64,000 nucleotides of DNA from Oscillatoriales cyanobacterium (GCA_004293365.1 RDYN01000051.1:1-64000), one strand, 5' to 3'. Positions 17,106 to 26,652 are shown, counted from the stretch's first letter. Notes: generated from the sequence alone by a model not told the origin. Made by a program: numbers and translations.

Positions 17106-17871
17106 GGGTTTGTCCGGGTTCGGGTTCGAGTAGCTGGGTGGAGAGTCCCGAATTGGCGAGCAAATCGCGAAATTCGGGGATGCTGCCGATCGACTTCACT
17201 AACATTGGTAAAATACCGGTGGCTCGGATATCTCCTGTGGTTGTCGGTACAAAAAACCGAGGTTTTAAGGCTTGAGCAAGCTTCAGAGCTTCTTTTGGGC
17301 CAATGATGATTTGTCCGAGGAAGGGGAAGATTTGACCGATGACGGGGGTAATTGCTACGTCTACGGTGTCTATTTTCTGTTTGACTTTTTCTAATGGCGG
17401 CAGGTGCGGCTCGTAATAAAGTGTCTCGCCGCTGCTTAAATCTTTGAGTAAATAGCCGTTTTCTTCTTGTCCCGGCTGAATTTCGGCTCCGGGTACGGCG
17501 GTTGTTTGTAATATTTCTTTAAATGTAAACTCTTGCCAATTTGCTAAAGATGTGATATTGGTGTAGCCTAAACTGCTGAGGACTTTGGCGGCGGTGGGTG
17601 AGGCGATCGCGGGAATTGTGCGATCGAGCTTTTCGAGAGTAGGTTTGTGACAGTGGTCGTCTAAGCCTTGGGAAATGAGGAGGAGGTCGATCGGGGGTAA
17701 GGTGCTGGGAGTGAAGGCGACGGGCGTGTTGTGGTAGGCGGTGAACAGCCAAGGTTGACCGTAAAATACGAGGGGATCGACTAGCCAGGGATCGACTAAG
17801 ATGGTTTGGCCTCCGATGTGGAAGATCCAGGAGTTGAGGTCGATGCGGGTGAGTTTCATATTTATTTGCAA
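17080..17871 (-). CDS. MBL-fold metallo-hydrolase family protein
   Basis: This 263-residue protein (251 if ATG 17859, MKLTRIDLNSW, is used) has VDPWLVDPL and the metal-site region ISQGLDDHCHKPTLE, where classical enzymes have HxHxDH. This variant is common in a cyanobacterial/plant UlaG-like MBL subfamily. The substrate is unknown, and loss of the first two His makes normal two-zinc hydrolysis uncertain. The C-terminal LEILDFRF and stop are encoded by the adjacent repeat tract. No membrane segment. Confidence 0.8.
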   Translation of the reverse strand: MQINMKLTRIDLNSWIFHIGGQTILVDPWLVDPLVFYGQPWLFTAYHNTPVAFTPSTLPPIDLLLISQGLDDHCHKPTLEKLDRTIPAIASPTAAKVLSSLGYTNITSLANWQEFTFKEILQTTAVPGAEIQPGQEENGYLLKDLSSGETLYYEPHLPPLEKVKQKIDTVDVAITPVIGQIFPFLGQIIIGPKEALKLAQALKPRFFVPTTTGDIRATGILPMLVKSIGSIPEFRDLLANSGLSTQLLEPEPGQTLEILDFRF

Positions 17872-17934
17872 TAATTCTTTACTTTATTTTAATCATAGCT
17901 AATTTGGTTGGGGATTTGGAACTGTTGAATCAGC

Positions 17935-18045
17935 CACAGGCGAGACGCCTGTGCCACCTACAGATTCAGCCACAGGCGCCACAGGCGAGACGCCTGTGCC
18001 ACAGATTCAGCCACAGGCGAGACGCCTGTGCCACCTACAGATTCA
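17935..18045. repeat. Three copies of a CACAGGCG-AGA-CGCCTGTG palindrome
   Basis: Near-identical units (CAGCCACAGGCG..., CGCCTGTGCCACCTACAGATT) are tandemly arranged, each a perfect 8-bp stem with a 3-nt loop. It is a dispersed REP-like family; a related motif with CGCCTGTGG is at 27368-27380. Confidence 0.8.
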
Positions 18046-18107
18046 CTGTGACATAAATGTTATAGTTGAGGATAATTGAATCATTTAACGATACAAGCTG
18101 GCTCAAG

Positions 18108-19028
18108 ATGGAAATCAACCAGAATCCGCTCGAATTTTTAACTATAAAAGTACAACAAACTGTTGCCGAAACTCAAAACTTAGCTAACGAAATTGCTGAT
18201 AAAGTTCAAGAAAATGCAGCTTTAGTAACGGGGTGGGTAGAATCAGCGCCAAGTTCAATTGTTAGCGCTGGGGCGATCGCCACTGAAGAAGCTTTTAAAG
18301 TCGCGCACAACATCCGTTTTGAGAATCTGCCCAGAAATTTGCAATTCAAATTTGCTAGGGCTGGCGTGCGCGACGGAATGCGGAATGTGGAAGAAGCAGC
18401 AAAAGTATTTGAATCCATCCCCGCCCAAATTCGCGCCCAAGGCCCGGAAGCAATTCGCAACTTTTGTCAAGATAAAGATTGGAGTCACATTCAAGCCCGC
18501 GTCAATGGAGGCTCAAGCGAAGCTGCTAACGGGATTTTTGAATATTTTTGGGTGAATCGCGCCCGCGGTGGTGCAGATATGACTGCGGAAGAATTAGCAG
18601 TCGCTAAAAAAGTTTTAGCGGATGCTGCTTTTAAAGCAGCCGTTGCGGAAATCGTTGGGGCGGCAGTTAAAGGGGCGATCGCAGCAGCAGTAATTGAGTT
18701 AGTATTTTCGATCTTAGAAAACTCGCTGTTGTGTGTTGAAGGCAAAATTACCCAGTCAGAGTTAGTAGAAAAAGTCGCCGCCGCCACTGCTAAAGCTGGT
18801 ATTGCTGGCGGTATAATTACGGGAATTTTGTTAACACTCTGTATGATATTTCCCCCAATTGCTGGGGTTTTAGGTGCCGCAGCGGTGCCTTTGGCGGTTG
18901 CAGGTATTGGTTTTATGGGAGTTCGCGCTTGGGAAATTTTTTGTCACGGCGATCGACTATTTGGTATTACGGAACAAGCGCAAAAATTTCTGGGAATGAC
19001 AGAAGCGGTAAGTGAAATTAAATCCTAA
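18108..19028 (+). CDS. Hypothetical membrane-associated protein with an HNH-like patch
   Basis: This 306-residue protein is given from ATG 18108; the frame is open from TTG 18066. The first half is alpha-helical and polar. DKDWSHIQARVNGGSSEAAN (about residues 136-155) is reminiscent of the H...GG(S/N)...N core of HNH nucleases but lacks clear zinc Cys. The second half has long Ala/Gly/Ile-rich hydrophobic segments at about 185-220 and 235-280. No known family is recognised. The mix could be a membrane-active protein with a soluble domain; function unknown. Confidence 0.6.
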   Translation: MEINQNPLEFLTIKVQQTVAETQNLANEIADKVQENAALVTGWVESAPSSIVSAGAIATEEAFKVAHNIRFENLPRNLQFKFARAGVRDGMRNVEEAAKVFESIPAQIRAQGPEAIRNFCQDKDWSHIQARVNGGSSEAANGIFEYFWVNRARGGADMTAEELAVAKKVLADAAFKAAVAEIVGAAVKGAIAAAVIELVFSILENSLLCVEGKITQSELVEKVAAATAKAGIAGGIITGILLTLCMIFPPIAGVLGAAAVPLAVAGIGFMGVRAWEIFCHGDRLFGITEQAQKFLGMTEAVSEIKS

Positions 19029-19049
19029 CAATAAAATCCGATCGACGGT

Positions 19050-19106
19050 TCGTAGTGTGGACTTTAGTCCGCAGGTTGAGAGCGGACTAAAGTCCACACT
19101 ACGAAC
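19050..19106. repeat. Long palindrome, GTTCGTAGTG...CACTACGAAC family
   Basis: Arms of about 24 nt (GTTCGTAGTGTGGACTTTAG and complement) fold around an 8-nt loop. The same family, with GAGGAC for GTGGAC, recurs at 40553-40734 and 48381-48441. It lies between the membrane protein and thiD. Confidence 0.9.
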
Positions 19107-19142
19107 GATCGGACGCGAACATACCTGAAAACTGCTGTAATT

Positions 19143-19961
19143 ATGCCGGAAATCAAGAAATCAAAAATACCAGTTGCAATGACGATCGCAGGATCTGATA
19201 GTGGTGGCGGGGCCGGAATTCAGGCGGATTTGCGGACTTTTGCGTTTCACTGCGTCCACGGTACGAGCGCTCTGACTTGCGTAACGGCTCAAAATACTTT
19301 AGGTGTGACCCGGGTCGATGCCATGGCTGCGGAGGCGGTGGCGGCTCAAATTGAGGCGGTGGTGGGTGATATTGGGGTGGATGCCGTCAAGACAGGGATG
19401 TTGCTGAACCGGGAAATTATGGTGGCGGTGGCTTCACAGGTTGAGGCTTTGGGAATAGGGAATTTGGTTGTCGATCCGGTAATGGTATCGCGATCGGGCG
19501 ATCGACTGATTGACGACGGGGCGATCGCATTTTTGCGGGATAATTTAATTCCTTTGGCTGCTGTTGTAACTCCCAATCGGTTTGAGGCTCAAATTTTGAG
19601 CGGTTTGAAGATTGAGTCTGTTGATGATATGCGATCGGCGGCGGAGAAAATTCACAGTTTGGGCGCGAAAGCTGTTTTAGTCAAAGGTGGCGGGATGAAA
19701 GGGGATTTGCGGGGAATAGATGTTTGGTTTGACGGTACGCGGTTGGATGTGTTGAAAACTGAGACGGTGAATACTGGGAATACTCACGGGACTGGATGTA
19801 CTTTAAGTGCTGCGATCGCCGCTAATCTAACTTTGGGTAAAGATTTGTTTACAGCGGTGACATTGGCTAAGAATTATGTGACAACTGCCCTGAAATATGC
19901 TTTAGATATTGGAGAAGGTCAAGGGCCTGTGAGTCATTTCTTCCCGCTGTTACTGAAATAA
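19143..19961 (+). CDS. thiD: Hydroxymethylpyrimidine/phosphomethylpyrimidine kinase ThiD
   Basis: This 272-residue ribokinase-fold enzyme phosphorylates HMP and HMP-P in thiamine biosynthesis. It has the N-terminal AMTIAGSDSGGGAGIQADLR, the LVVDPVMVSRSG segment and the anion-hole/catalytic NTGNTHGTGCTLSAA. The length is normal. It is monocistronic here, with ATG 19143 and no strong SD. Confidence 0.96.
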   Translation: MPEIKKSKIPVAMTIAGSDSGGGAGIQADLRTFAFHCVHGTSALTCVTAQNTLGVTRVDAMAAEAVAAQIEAVVGDIGVDAVKTGMLLNREIMVAVASQVEALGIGNLVVDPVMVSRSGDRLIDDGAIAFLRDNLIPLAAVVTPNRFEAQILSGLKIESVDDMRSAAEKIHSLGAKAVLVKGGGMKGDLRGIDVWFDGTRLDVLKTETVNTGNTHGTGCTLSAAIAANLTLGKDLFTAVTLAKNYVTTALKYALDIGEGQGPVSHFFPLLLK

Positions 19962-20045
19962 ATTGTGAACCCATCCCTTCTCTTCCCTTCTTCCTTCGCG
20001 TCCTTCGCGCCTTCGCGGTTCGTTTAATTTCTCAATTTCTCAGGC

Positions 20046-20426
20046 TCAGCGAGCGATCGCCACCAAATCTTCAATCTTCTTAATATTAGGATCGCCAGCC
20101 AAATAGCCAATACCTCGGTGTAAGTGGAGGCGAAACTGTTTCGCGAGAGTTTCTTTGTCCGTACCCAAATTATCTTGGTAACAGCGCTGCTTGAGCGCAA
20201 TTATCAAGATATCTGCCATGTCGCCGCCAAAAACATCCCAGCTTAGTTCCACATTGCTGTCGCTGGGAATCGGTACTGGGGATGGGATGCTGGGCTCGGC
20301 GAGCGATCGGCAAAATCCCCACCTGCACAGGACGTTCCACCGATCGATTTTAGTCGATCGTTTCAGTTTAGATAGTTGGTCTTTGGCGGTTTGAGAGAGG
20401 CAAATGCGATCGACTGGTGGTTCCAT
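20046..20426 (-). CDS. dndE: DNA sulfur modification protein DndE
   Basis: This 126-residue protein matches DndE throughout: ICLSQTAKDQLSKLKRSTKI, WNVLCRWGFCRSLAEPSIP, LRLH-type ends (FRLHLHRGIGYL). DndE is a small basic protein needed for phosphorothioate modification and reported to bind nicked DNA. It is the last gene of the minus-strand modification block, 301 nt after dndD. Confidence 0.92.
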   Translation of the reverse strand: MEPPVDRICLSQTAKDQLSKLKRSTKIDRWNVLCRWGFCRSLAEPSIPSPVPIPSDSNVELSWDVFGGDMADILIIALKQRCYQDNLGTDKETLAKQFRLHLHRGIGYLAGDPNIKKIEDLVAIAR

Positions 20427-20727
20427 GAGTTGAGAATTGTTTGATATTTTGTGTTTGATATTTTGTAAATAGTGTTAATATTTGGGAGGCTCAGCCTCTA
20501 AATTTACGTTTTTTGACACCGTTGTCAAACTAAAATTTACAAATTTTTACACGGCGCGGGCTTGATTAATTCAGCGGTTTTTGGTATTCTGATTTTAGTA
20601 GGATTTATCCTTAATAATGGGATGGTGGCAAAAATAAAATTTTCGCAACCATCCCATTATGCTATATATACTACCGCAACTCCCCGGCAAAAGTCAAGGG
20701 GGTTGCGGAAAATTTTGTCGCTATTTT
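20427..20727. other. dndD-dndE spacer with inverted repeat
   Basis: 301 nt. AATGGGATGGT (about 20616-20627) and ACCATCCCATT (about 20649-20660) form a hairpin around a GGTGGCAAAAATAAAATTTT-like loop. CCGCAACTCCCC and a GGGGTTGCGG-like match follow around 20685-20710. dndE may need its own promoter given this gap. Confidence 0.5.
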
Positions 20728-22725
20728 TTATGCCCAAAAATAACCAGGTTCGACGGTAGTTTGGCGTTTGGCGGAGTCATAATTGAGGAGGTAGCTGTGG
20801 GCGATCGCCTCTAATTCTTGCAGCTTATCATATTCTGTTTGGCTAATCTCCGTGTCGGTAGAAAGCAGGATGACTTGGTGGCTGGCTGAGGGAAAATAGC
20901 GTTCGACTAGGTTGTTTCTGTGGGATGAGTCGAGGCGGCCCAGGGGTGTGTCGATCGCGACTGGTAACTGTCTCCCGGATACTCTGGCCAATCCCCACAA
21001 AAAGGCGATCGCCAGCAGTTGTTTTTCCCCAGCCGAAAGTCGGTGTTTGGGTACCAGTTTGCCTTCTGGATCGTAAATTGAGAGGCTAAATGTGTCAGTG
21101 TCGATCGCAACTCTGTGCACGAGGTCGGTTTTGTGCAACAAATAGCGAAAACAGTCGGTAATTTCTATTTCGAGTTTGTTGAGTTTTTTGAGGGTGAGTT
21201 TTTCTTTGAAGAGTTTGAGGGTATTTTGTGCTTTCGCGATCGAAGCGATGACGTGTTGGCTGTTTCTGATGGTAATGTATTCGCTGCTGTAGCTTTCTAG
21301 TTGTTTCTGGGTTTTGGCTAATTCTTTGTCTAATTCTGCGATCTGGCGATCGGCTGATTCCAAGGCTGCGGCTGCAATGGCGACTGCTTTTTGAGCATTC
21401 CTGACCTCTGATTCAAGTTTCTCGTAAGCTTCGGGGGAAGCGGCTGCCGCGAGTTCTCTGTCTGTGAAATCGATTTCTGTTTCGATGTGGGTGATTTCTG
21501 CTATTTGTTGGGCGGCTAGATTTTGCTGGGCTGGGATTTGGTAGCTAAGGAGATTTTCTAGTTGCTGGATGTTGTCGTTGTCGGCGTTCAGCCAGGGCGG
21601 GGTGTCGGTTCCAGCTTGCTGTTCTAGTTCTCGATCTTCTTGGCGGATAAAGTCTTGAATTTTATCTAGCTGTTGGGCATTTAACGAGATTTCGGCGATA
21701 TAGTTGAGGAGGCGATCGCTTCTTTGTTTAATAACATTTTGGGCAATCTTTGCTTGCTGCTGGCTGGCTTCGGTTTCGGCTTGGGTTTTTGCTTCACTTA
21801 GCAGGGGCGCAATTAGGGCTAGGGGTAGGGTATTTGATGCCAACTCCATCATGGCTATACGGGTTTTGTCTGCCCGATCTTTGTAGTCGTTTAGCTGTCT
21901 GTCTAGTTGACTGCGATCGGCAGCAATTTTTCCGCCTTGATAAATAAACTTGTCTGATGCTTGTTGCTGGTTTTTTTGAGCTTTTTCTAATTCGTTTTTA
22001 AAGCTGGCTTGTTTTTCGATCGCCAAGTCTTTCTCAGCAGTAATTTCCTGAAAAGTTTGTTCAATTTTCTCTAAAGCAGCCAAGTCTTTTTTGCCAGCAA
22101 TTTCTTTGCGCTTGCGGCCGGCTAATATTTCCAAATCCACTGCGAGGCGTTCTGCTAATTCTAAACCCAACAAAGATTTAATCGCCCCGACGACAAACTC
22201 GGGCGGAGTTTCGAGTTCGGCGAGTTCTTTTACTTGTTCGCCGTCAAACAGAAACAGGTTGGATATTCCGACTGGCAAAAGAGTTTCGATGTATTCGTCC
22301 CAGGTGTTGGTAATCGCTTTGTCCGACCACCAATCCTTGACTATTTCGCTATATATGAGAATGCTTAAGCTATCTTTGATATCGAGTTTTTTCCAGTATC
22401 TAACAATTTTAAATTGAGTTAATTGGTCGTCTTGGACTTGTTCAAAAGTTAGTTCGACGCGGGTATCTTCTAATGGGGGAGTGTGGCGGTTAATGGATTG
22501 ATTGAGGAAGTCGCTGTAGCTTAAATTGCCTCTGGTGGAACATTGGGCGCGGCCGCCGTAGAGGGCGAGGCGAATGCCGTCTATGAGGGTGGTTTTGCCG
22601 CCGCCGTTCATACCGCCAAATAGGATGACTGGGCAGGCATTTCCGTCTTTTTCGGGGCGGAGATTGATGGTTTGGGTGCCTGCATAGGGGCCGAAGTTTT
22701 TGAGTACGAGTTCGAGGAATTGCAT
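20728..22725 (-). CDS. dndD: DNA sulfur modification ATPase DndD
   Basis: This 665-residue SMC/Rad50-like ATPase has LKNFGPYAGTQTINLRP, Walker A GGMNGGGKTT (about 37-46), long coiled coils (about 200-520), the ABC signature LSAGEKQLLAIAFLWGLARV and Walker B AIDTPLGRLD. DndD supplies ATPase activity for DNA phosphorothioation with DndC and DndE. Length and motifs are complete. Confidence 0.95.
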   Translation of the reverse strand: MQFLELVLKNFGPYAGTQTINLRPEKDGNACPVILFGGMNGGGKTTLIDGIRLALYGGRAQCSTRGNLSYSDFLNQSINRHTPPLEDTRVELTFEQVQDDQLTQFKIVRYWKKLDIKDSLSILIYSEIVKDWWSDKAITNTWDEYIETLLPVGISNLFLFDGEQVKELAELETPPEFVVGAIKSLLGLELAERLAVDLEILAGRKRKEIAGKKDLAALEKIEQTFQEITAEKDLAIEKQASFKNELEKAQKNQQQASDKFIYQGGKIAADRSQLDRQLNDYKDRADKTRIAMMELASNTLPLALIAPLLSEAKTQAETEASQQQAKIAQNVIKQRSDRLLNYIAEISLNAQQLDKIQDFIRQEDRELEQQAGTDTPPWLNADNDNIQQLENLLSYQIPAQQNLAAQQIAEITHIETEIDFTDRELAAAASPEAYEKLESEVRNAQKAVAIAAAALESADRQIAELDKELAKTQKQLESYSSEYITIRNSQHVIASIAKAQNTLKLFKEKLTLKKLNKLEIEITDCFRYLLHKTDLVHRVAIDTDTFSLSIYDPEGKLVPKHRLSAGEKQLLAIAFLWGLARVSGRQLPVAIDTPLGRLDSSHRNNLVERYFPSASHQVILLSTDTEISQTEYDKLQELEAIAHSYLLNYDSAKRQTTVEPGYFWA

Positions 22726-22895
22726 TGTAAATGTTGTTGGTGGTTGGTGGGTTATTGGTGAGGGATTTGGTAATCGATAGTTGGTTGGTGGGGGGCGGTT
22801 AGCAGCGGATTTTGTAACGGATTTAACGGATGGGTTGCTGGTTGGTGGGAAAATATTAGGAAGGGATTAGATGTGATAATTAATCAGTGACTAAC

Positions 22896-23000
22896 CATCC
22901 GTTACATCCGTTACCGAATCCGTTGCTAATCATCCGTTACATCCGTTACCGAATCCGTTGCTAATCATCCGTTACATCCGTTACCGAATCCGTTGCTAAC
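22896..23000. repeat. Three exact-period 35-bp tandem repeats
   Basis: Units begin at 22896, 22931 and 22966 (CATCCGTTACATCCGTTACC, then GAATCCGTTGCTAAT). They lie between dndD and the GxxExxY gene. The inverse-complement motif GGATGTAACGGATGTAACGG recurs at 35958-36000 and inside egtB. Confidence 0.9.
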
Positions 23001-23014
23001 CGCTTCCCCCCTTC

Positions 23015-23578
23015 CTACCAATCAATTACATCGGTTGAATCTTCCTCCTGGTTTTGGGGCCCAATGCTGGGAGGTAAGGGGAGTTCGGCATCTGTTTCTT
23101 CATAGGATCCTGAACTTCCCCTCATCCAGCCTCTGCCACTTGTTCTGGGCCGCCACAAGTAAGGTTGAATGTGTTGTTGCCAACCTTGTACAGATTTTGG
23201 TGGGAGAATGCGGTGATATTCTAATTTGCTGCGCCCAAAGTTTATAAATAAACCTACTTGTGCTCCTGTCGCTGCTAAGTAAGCTATGATTTGAGCTTTA
23301 TCTTTGTCGGTCATTGGATAATTTACGGCTTTATCCTCTACTACAATACATTCATTGACCCAATGGTCTAGATAGAGGATTCCCATCCAGACTTGACCGT
23401 CGTAAATTTGTTTGGGATATTCCATTTCTGTTGTAATACCGGATTTCAGCATTTCTGCATCAAAGGCTCTTTGGTAGTGTTTTTCTCTTAAACCTTTTTG
23501 CGTCCTTCGGTGTACTCTCATTGCACAGCCGATGATGCTGTATGTCATATCCTGATGGGGAATATTAGGATCTATCAT
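23015..23578 (-). CDS. GxxExxY family protein (PDDEXK_3-like)
   Basis: This 187-residue protein has SIIGCAMRVHRRTQKGLREK followed by HYQRAF, a variant of the VHxxLGxGLxExxY hallmark, then YLDHWVNECIVVEDKAV and GLFINFGRSKLEYHRI, typical of this PD-(D/E)XK-like family. The catalytic part seems kept (D, E-x-K). The C-terminus (about 140-187) is an unusual Arg/Gly/Ser-rich extension. Its place between dndC and dndD on the same strand suggests a link to the Dnd system, or simply a passenger. Many cyanobacterial genomes carry several free-standing copies. Confidence 0.85.
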   Translation of the reverse strand: MIDPNIPHQDMTYSIIGCAMRVHRRTQKGLREKHYQRAFDAEMLKSGITTEMEYPKQIYDGQVWMGILYLDHWVNECIVVEDKAVNYPMTDKDKAQIIAYLAATGAQVGLFINFGRSKLEYHRILPPKSVQGWQQHIQPYLWRPRTSGRGWMRGSSGSYEETDAELPLPPSIGPQNQEEDSTDVIDW

Positions 23579-23705
23579 GGTCGTAAAAATTTGGTAATTT
23601 AAACGATGAGGGTTTGGTAATGCTGCGGTTAGTTGACAACCATTATATGCGATCGCAGAAAGTGGCTGTCAACAAGTTTGGGGTTTAACCGCAGGCTAGC
23701 GCGCG

Positions 23706-25463
23706 CTAATCTTTGCTATTTTTATCTCCTACATCGGGAGTAGAATATTTGATATCCGCCCAAGATAGCTGCTTCCCTTGATTGCTGTTGCTTTCAAGTT
23801 CTTGTTTGAGTTTGGCAATATCGACGGTCTCGTTTTTGGCGGAATTGTTGGTTTGGGCGATCGCATCTTTGACTTGCTGAATTTTCTCAGTCGGATTTGC
23901 TTTCACAGCTTCCACCGCAGTTTTTAAGTTGCGCTGGTAGTGGGCGTTACCAATAGCTTCCTCCTTCGATCGCGAACTGGTTTCAAAGCATTTGTCCAAA
24001 TCGGCGTAAATGCCTGTACGGCGGGGTTTTGTGTAATATTGGCGTTCTGTATCGAGGAGTTTTGCCATCAATTCGAGGTGCATTTCGTCCTCGCTGCAAA
24101 TTTCTGCGATCGCAGTCCATTCGTCGCTACCGAGGAGTTTTCTTTCGGCGGCTGGGCGGGAATCTGCAAAAGGTTCGCCCGTGACTTCTTCATAAATGCG
24201 GGGCAAAGAGTCGTCAAATTCGTGCTTTTGTTCCAGCCAAATGCGGCGGATTTCGCTAAGTTCTTCCGGGGTAATTAAGGTAATGTCGCGCATTTCTAGG
24301 GGTGCGGTTTTGCGGATGTGGGTTTGTGCTTCCAAGACTCGTCTCAGCCAGTGTTCCCGCCAAATTTTGGTGTAGGGCCCTGGGATGGGTTCGACGGAGG
24401 TTTTGTCGTCGCCCATGTTGCGTTCAAACAGTTCTACTCTACCGTAGATGCGGCGGAAGTCTCTTTTCGGGCGATCGTCTTTAATATCTAATTCGTTGCG
24501 AATATCCAGGAGAGGCTGCATCCATTCTTTTTCCTCATCGTTTTGAATCATTGCCTGCATAGATTTATCTTGGTTTACCATTGTGCAAACCCAGCAACCA
24601 AAGCGAGAACTGCCACAACTCGGCGTAGAAGTATCGACAACTAAAGGACATTCATTGTCTGCTGTTGCACCTCGATACATAGTAAACAAATCTTTGTTGC
24701 TATTTTTCCAAGGATTTGACCACTGATTCAAATAAATCCAAACTTCATCTGTTCGCCAATCTTCAATCGGACTATAAATTAGAGAATTAGGCAGACTAGG
24801 ACTCTGATAAAGTAGAGATTTAATGGAATTAGAATTATCATTTAAATGATCGCTCATGCGACCGATTTCATGTTTCTCCATTGAAAGAGCGCGTTTAATA
24901 CTTTCAGCTTTGCGAGTACCCAATATCAAAATCACTTCCCCATTAATTCTCACCACATCACGAACAAACCGATTAGAAGGAAGGATTTTTAGGCGTTCAG
25001 TACACCAGCGAAACCCATTTCTCGGTGCTGGGTAGCCTTTGCCCATCAAGTTTACCCAGAAAGTATCTTTAATATCTGGATAAAGCAGATGAGGTTCTAT
25101 TGGGAGCTGTTGTTCTATGGCAGCAGACTTCATCTGTTTCAATGAGTGACGCACCCAAGTAGAAACTATCGGGTTTTCTACCAGTGTATCAGTTGTAATT
25201 ACATAGATTGTTTTCGTTCTTTTTTCAGGTGGCAACTCTGCGATTGCATACCAGATAAGCTGCACTACGGTAGTGCTATCTTTGCCGCCGGAATATCCTA
25301 CAACCCAAGGTATATCATCTAAGCAATATAAGTCCTTAATTTCTTTACTTAATTTTTCTATTTCTTCCACTAAGGCTGGAACATTACGAGGTGAAACGAG
25401 TGGTGCTTGCATTACTTTTGTCGTGTTTGTAAATTTAGTGAGGTCATTATGCTCTAAATACAT
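23706..25463 (-). CDS. dndC: DNA phosphorothioation sulfurtransferase DndC
   Basis: This 585-residue PAPS-reductase-like ATP pyrophosphatase has PP-loop VVGYSGGKDSTTVVQ, ITTDTLVENP, and the iron-sulfur ligand cluster CGSSRFGCWVC. DndC activates the DNA backbone and receives sulfur from a cysteine desulfurase. Its start overlaps the HNH gene by 17 nt, implying coupled translation. No dndA is in the window, so a housekeeping IscS/SufS presumably supplies sulfur. Confidence 0.95.
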   Translation of the reverse strand: MYLEHNDLTKFTNTTKVMQAPLVSPRNVPALVEEIEKLSKEIKDLYCLDDIPWVVGYSGGKDSTTVVQLIWYAIAELPPEKRTKTIYVITTDTLVENPIVSTWVRHSLKQMKSAAIEQQLPIEPHLLYPDIKDTFWVNLMGKGYPAPRNGFRWCTERLKILPSNRFVRDVVRINGEVILILGTRKAESIKRALSMEKHEIGRMSDHLNDNSNSIKSLLYQSPSLPNSLIYSPIEDWRTDEVWIYLNQWSNPWKNSNKDLFTMYRGATADNECPLVVDTSTPSCGSSRFGCWVCTMVNQDKSMQAMIQNDEEKEWMQPLLDIRNELDIKDDRPKRDFRRIYGRVELFERNMGDDKTSVEPIPGPYTKIWREHWLRRVLEAQTHIRKTAPLEMRDITLITPEELSEIRRIWLEQKHEFDDSLPRIYEEVTGEPFADSRPAAERKLLGSDEWTAIAEICSEDEMHLELMAKLLDTERQYYTKPRRTGIYADLDKCFETSSRSKEEAIGNAHYQRNLKTAVEAVKANPTEKIQQVKDAIAQTNNSAKNETVDIAKLKQELESNSNQGKQLSWADIKYSTPDVGDKNSKD

Positions 25464-26415
25464 TCAGCCGATGCCACTGTAGCGATTCAAGTCTTGGTAG
25501 ATATTGGTCTAAAGTTGGCAACAGAATATTTTCACTATGAAAGTCTTTCATAGTCCTGGCATTTGGCGATTCCTCTTCTAAGTCATTAGCGACGATAATT
25601 CTATAATTGTCATCTATAGCAAACCAACCCTGGTCAAAAGCCCAATGATGATTTTTACACAATGATATCCCATTATTAATTTGATTGTCATAAAACTTTG
25701 AAAATGGCTTAATGTGTGAGCCATCTACAATATTTTGACTTAGATTTCTGATGACTTTTAATCGACAAAATGCACATTTGTAATCATATATATGTACTAC
25801 GGCTTTCCTGAAAACAGCATTTCTAACAGCCGACTTGGTTAAATAGAACCTCGGTTCTGAGTCAATATTCCCTGCTGTGTCTGATATTTCTGTTTCTGTC
25901 AGAACAACATTTTCAAAGTCTTGATTGACTTGCAAAATATCTCCGAGATCATCCTTATTTGATGAAAACCATACAGCTACCAGTGTATCTATTAATTCCG
26001 AGCGAGAATTTTGATCTTGGAGTAAATGGAATAATTCACGATCCCAACTCGCGTATTCTACAGCTTCTCTTAGCTTGTTGGTTGTTTTAGGTTTTGAACC
26101 ATTAAATCCCGACTTAAGTGTGTTATGCCAGAATCCATCGCTTTCCAAATGCCAAAATGGATAGTGCAAACCACGCTGGTGAGAGTCAGAACCTAAGACA
26201 TCCCAATACTTGTTAAATGTTTTCACCAAATCATCTGAAACATAAATTTTATTATCTTTAATTATTCCTTGAGCAATTAGGTCGATGACTGACAATAGTA
26301 ATATTGGCTTATGATGAGCGTTGCCACGTTGGCGTGTACGACTGACATTAAGATCCGCAAAACATTTGCGATAATAAGCTAAATTCTTATTTTCAGACTC
26401 TTCTCCCCTACTCAT
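25447..26415 (-). CDS. HNH endonuclease with probable N-terminal phosphorothioate-binding (SBD-like) domain
   Basis: 322 residues. The first 150 contain RTRQRGNAHHKPILLLSVID and a conserved helical pattern (GLHYPFWHLESDGFW) as in SBD-HNH enzymes such as ScoMcrA relatives, which bind sulfur-modified DNA. The C-terminus has a full HNH core: CAFC, GSHIKPFSKF, NGISLCKNHHWAFDQGWF. It is the first gene of the dndC-D-E block and overlaps dndC by 17 nt. Such enzymes usually cleave phosphorothioated DNA and live in hosts without dnd, so co-transcription with the modification genes is odd. The SBD assignment is by pattern only. Confidence 0.8.
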   Translation of the reverse strand: MSRGEESENKNLAYYRKCFADLNVSRTRQRGNAHHKPILLLSVIDLIAQGIIKDNKIYVSDDLVKTFNKYWDVLGSDSHQRGLHYPFWHLESDGFWHNTLKSGFNGSKPKTTNKLREAVEYASWDRELFHLLQDQNSRSELIDTLVAVWFSSNKDDLGDILQVNQDFENVVLTETEISDTAGNIDSEPRFYLTKSAVRNAVFRKAVVHIYDYKCAFCRLKVIRNLSQNIVDGSHIKPFSKFYDNQINNGISLCKNHHWAFDQGWFAIDDNYRIIVANDLEEESPNARTMKDFHSENILLPTLDQYLPRLESLQWHRLNVFRA

Positions 26416-26652
26416 TTTGTCCTCCAGTTCTAATTAAATACAATCTCACCTCAAATTTTACACTATTTGAAACAGAGAGTTAAGCGCCCAATGGCACAAC
26501 CATAACGCCGCAATCAGAAATTTAAGCATTGTCAGCAGACTAAAAAGTAATTTCCCGATCTAAACAGGAGATAATGATATCACTATCCGCGTTCATCCGC
26601 GTGCATCTGCGGTTCAAAAAATCATCTTTCCCACCCCCCAAAAAAATCTAAT

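Noticed and set aside
22896-23000. 35-bp repeat as a CRISPR array
   Set aside because: Units are contiguous with no unique spacers.
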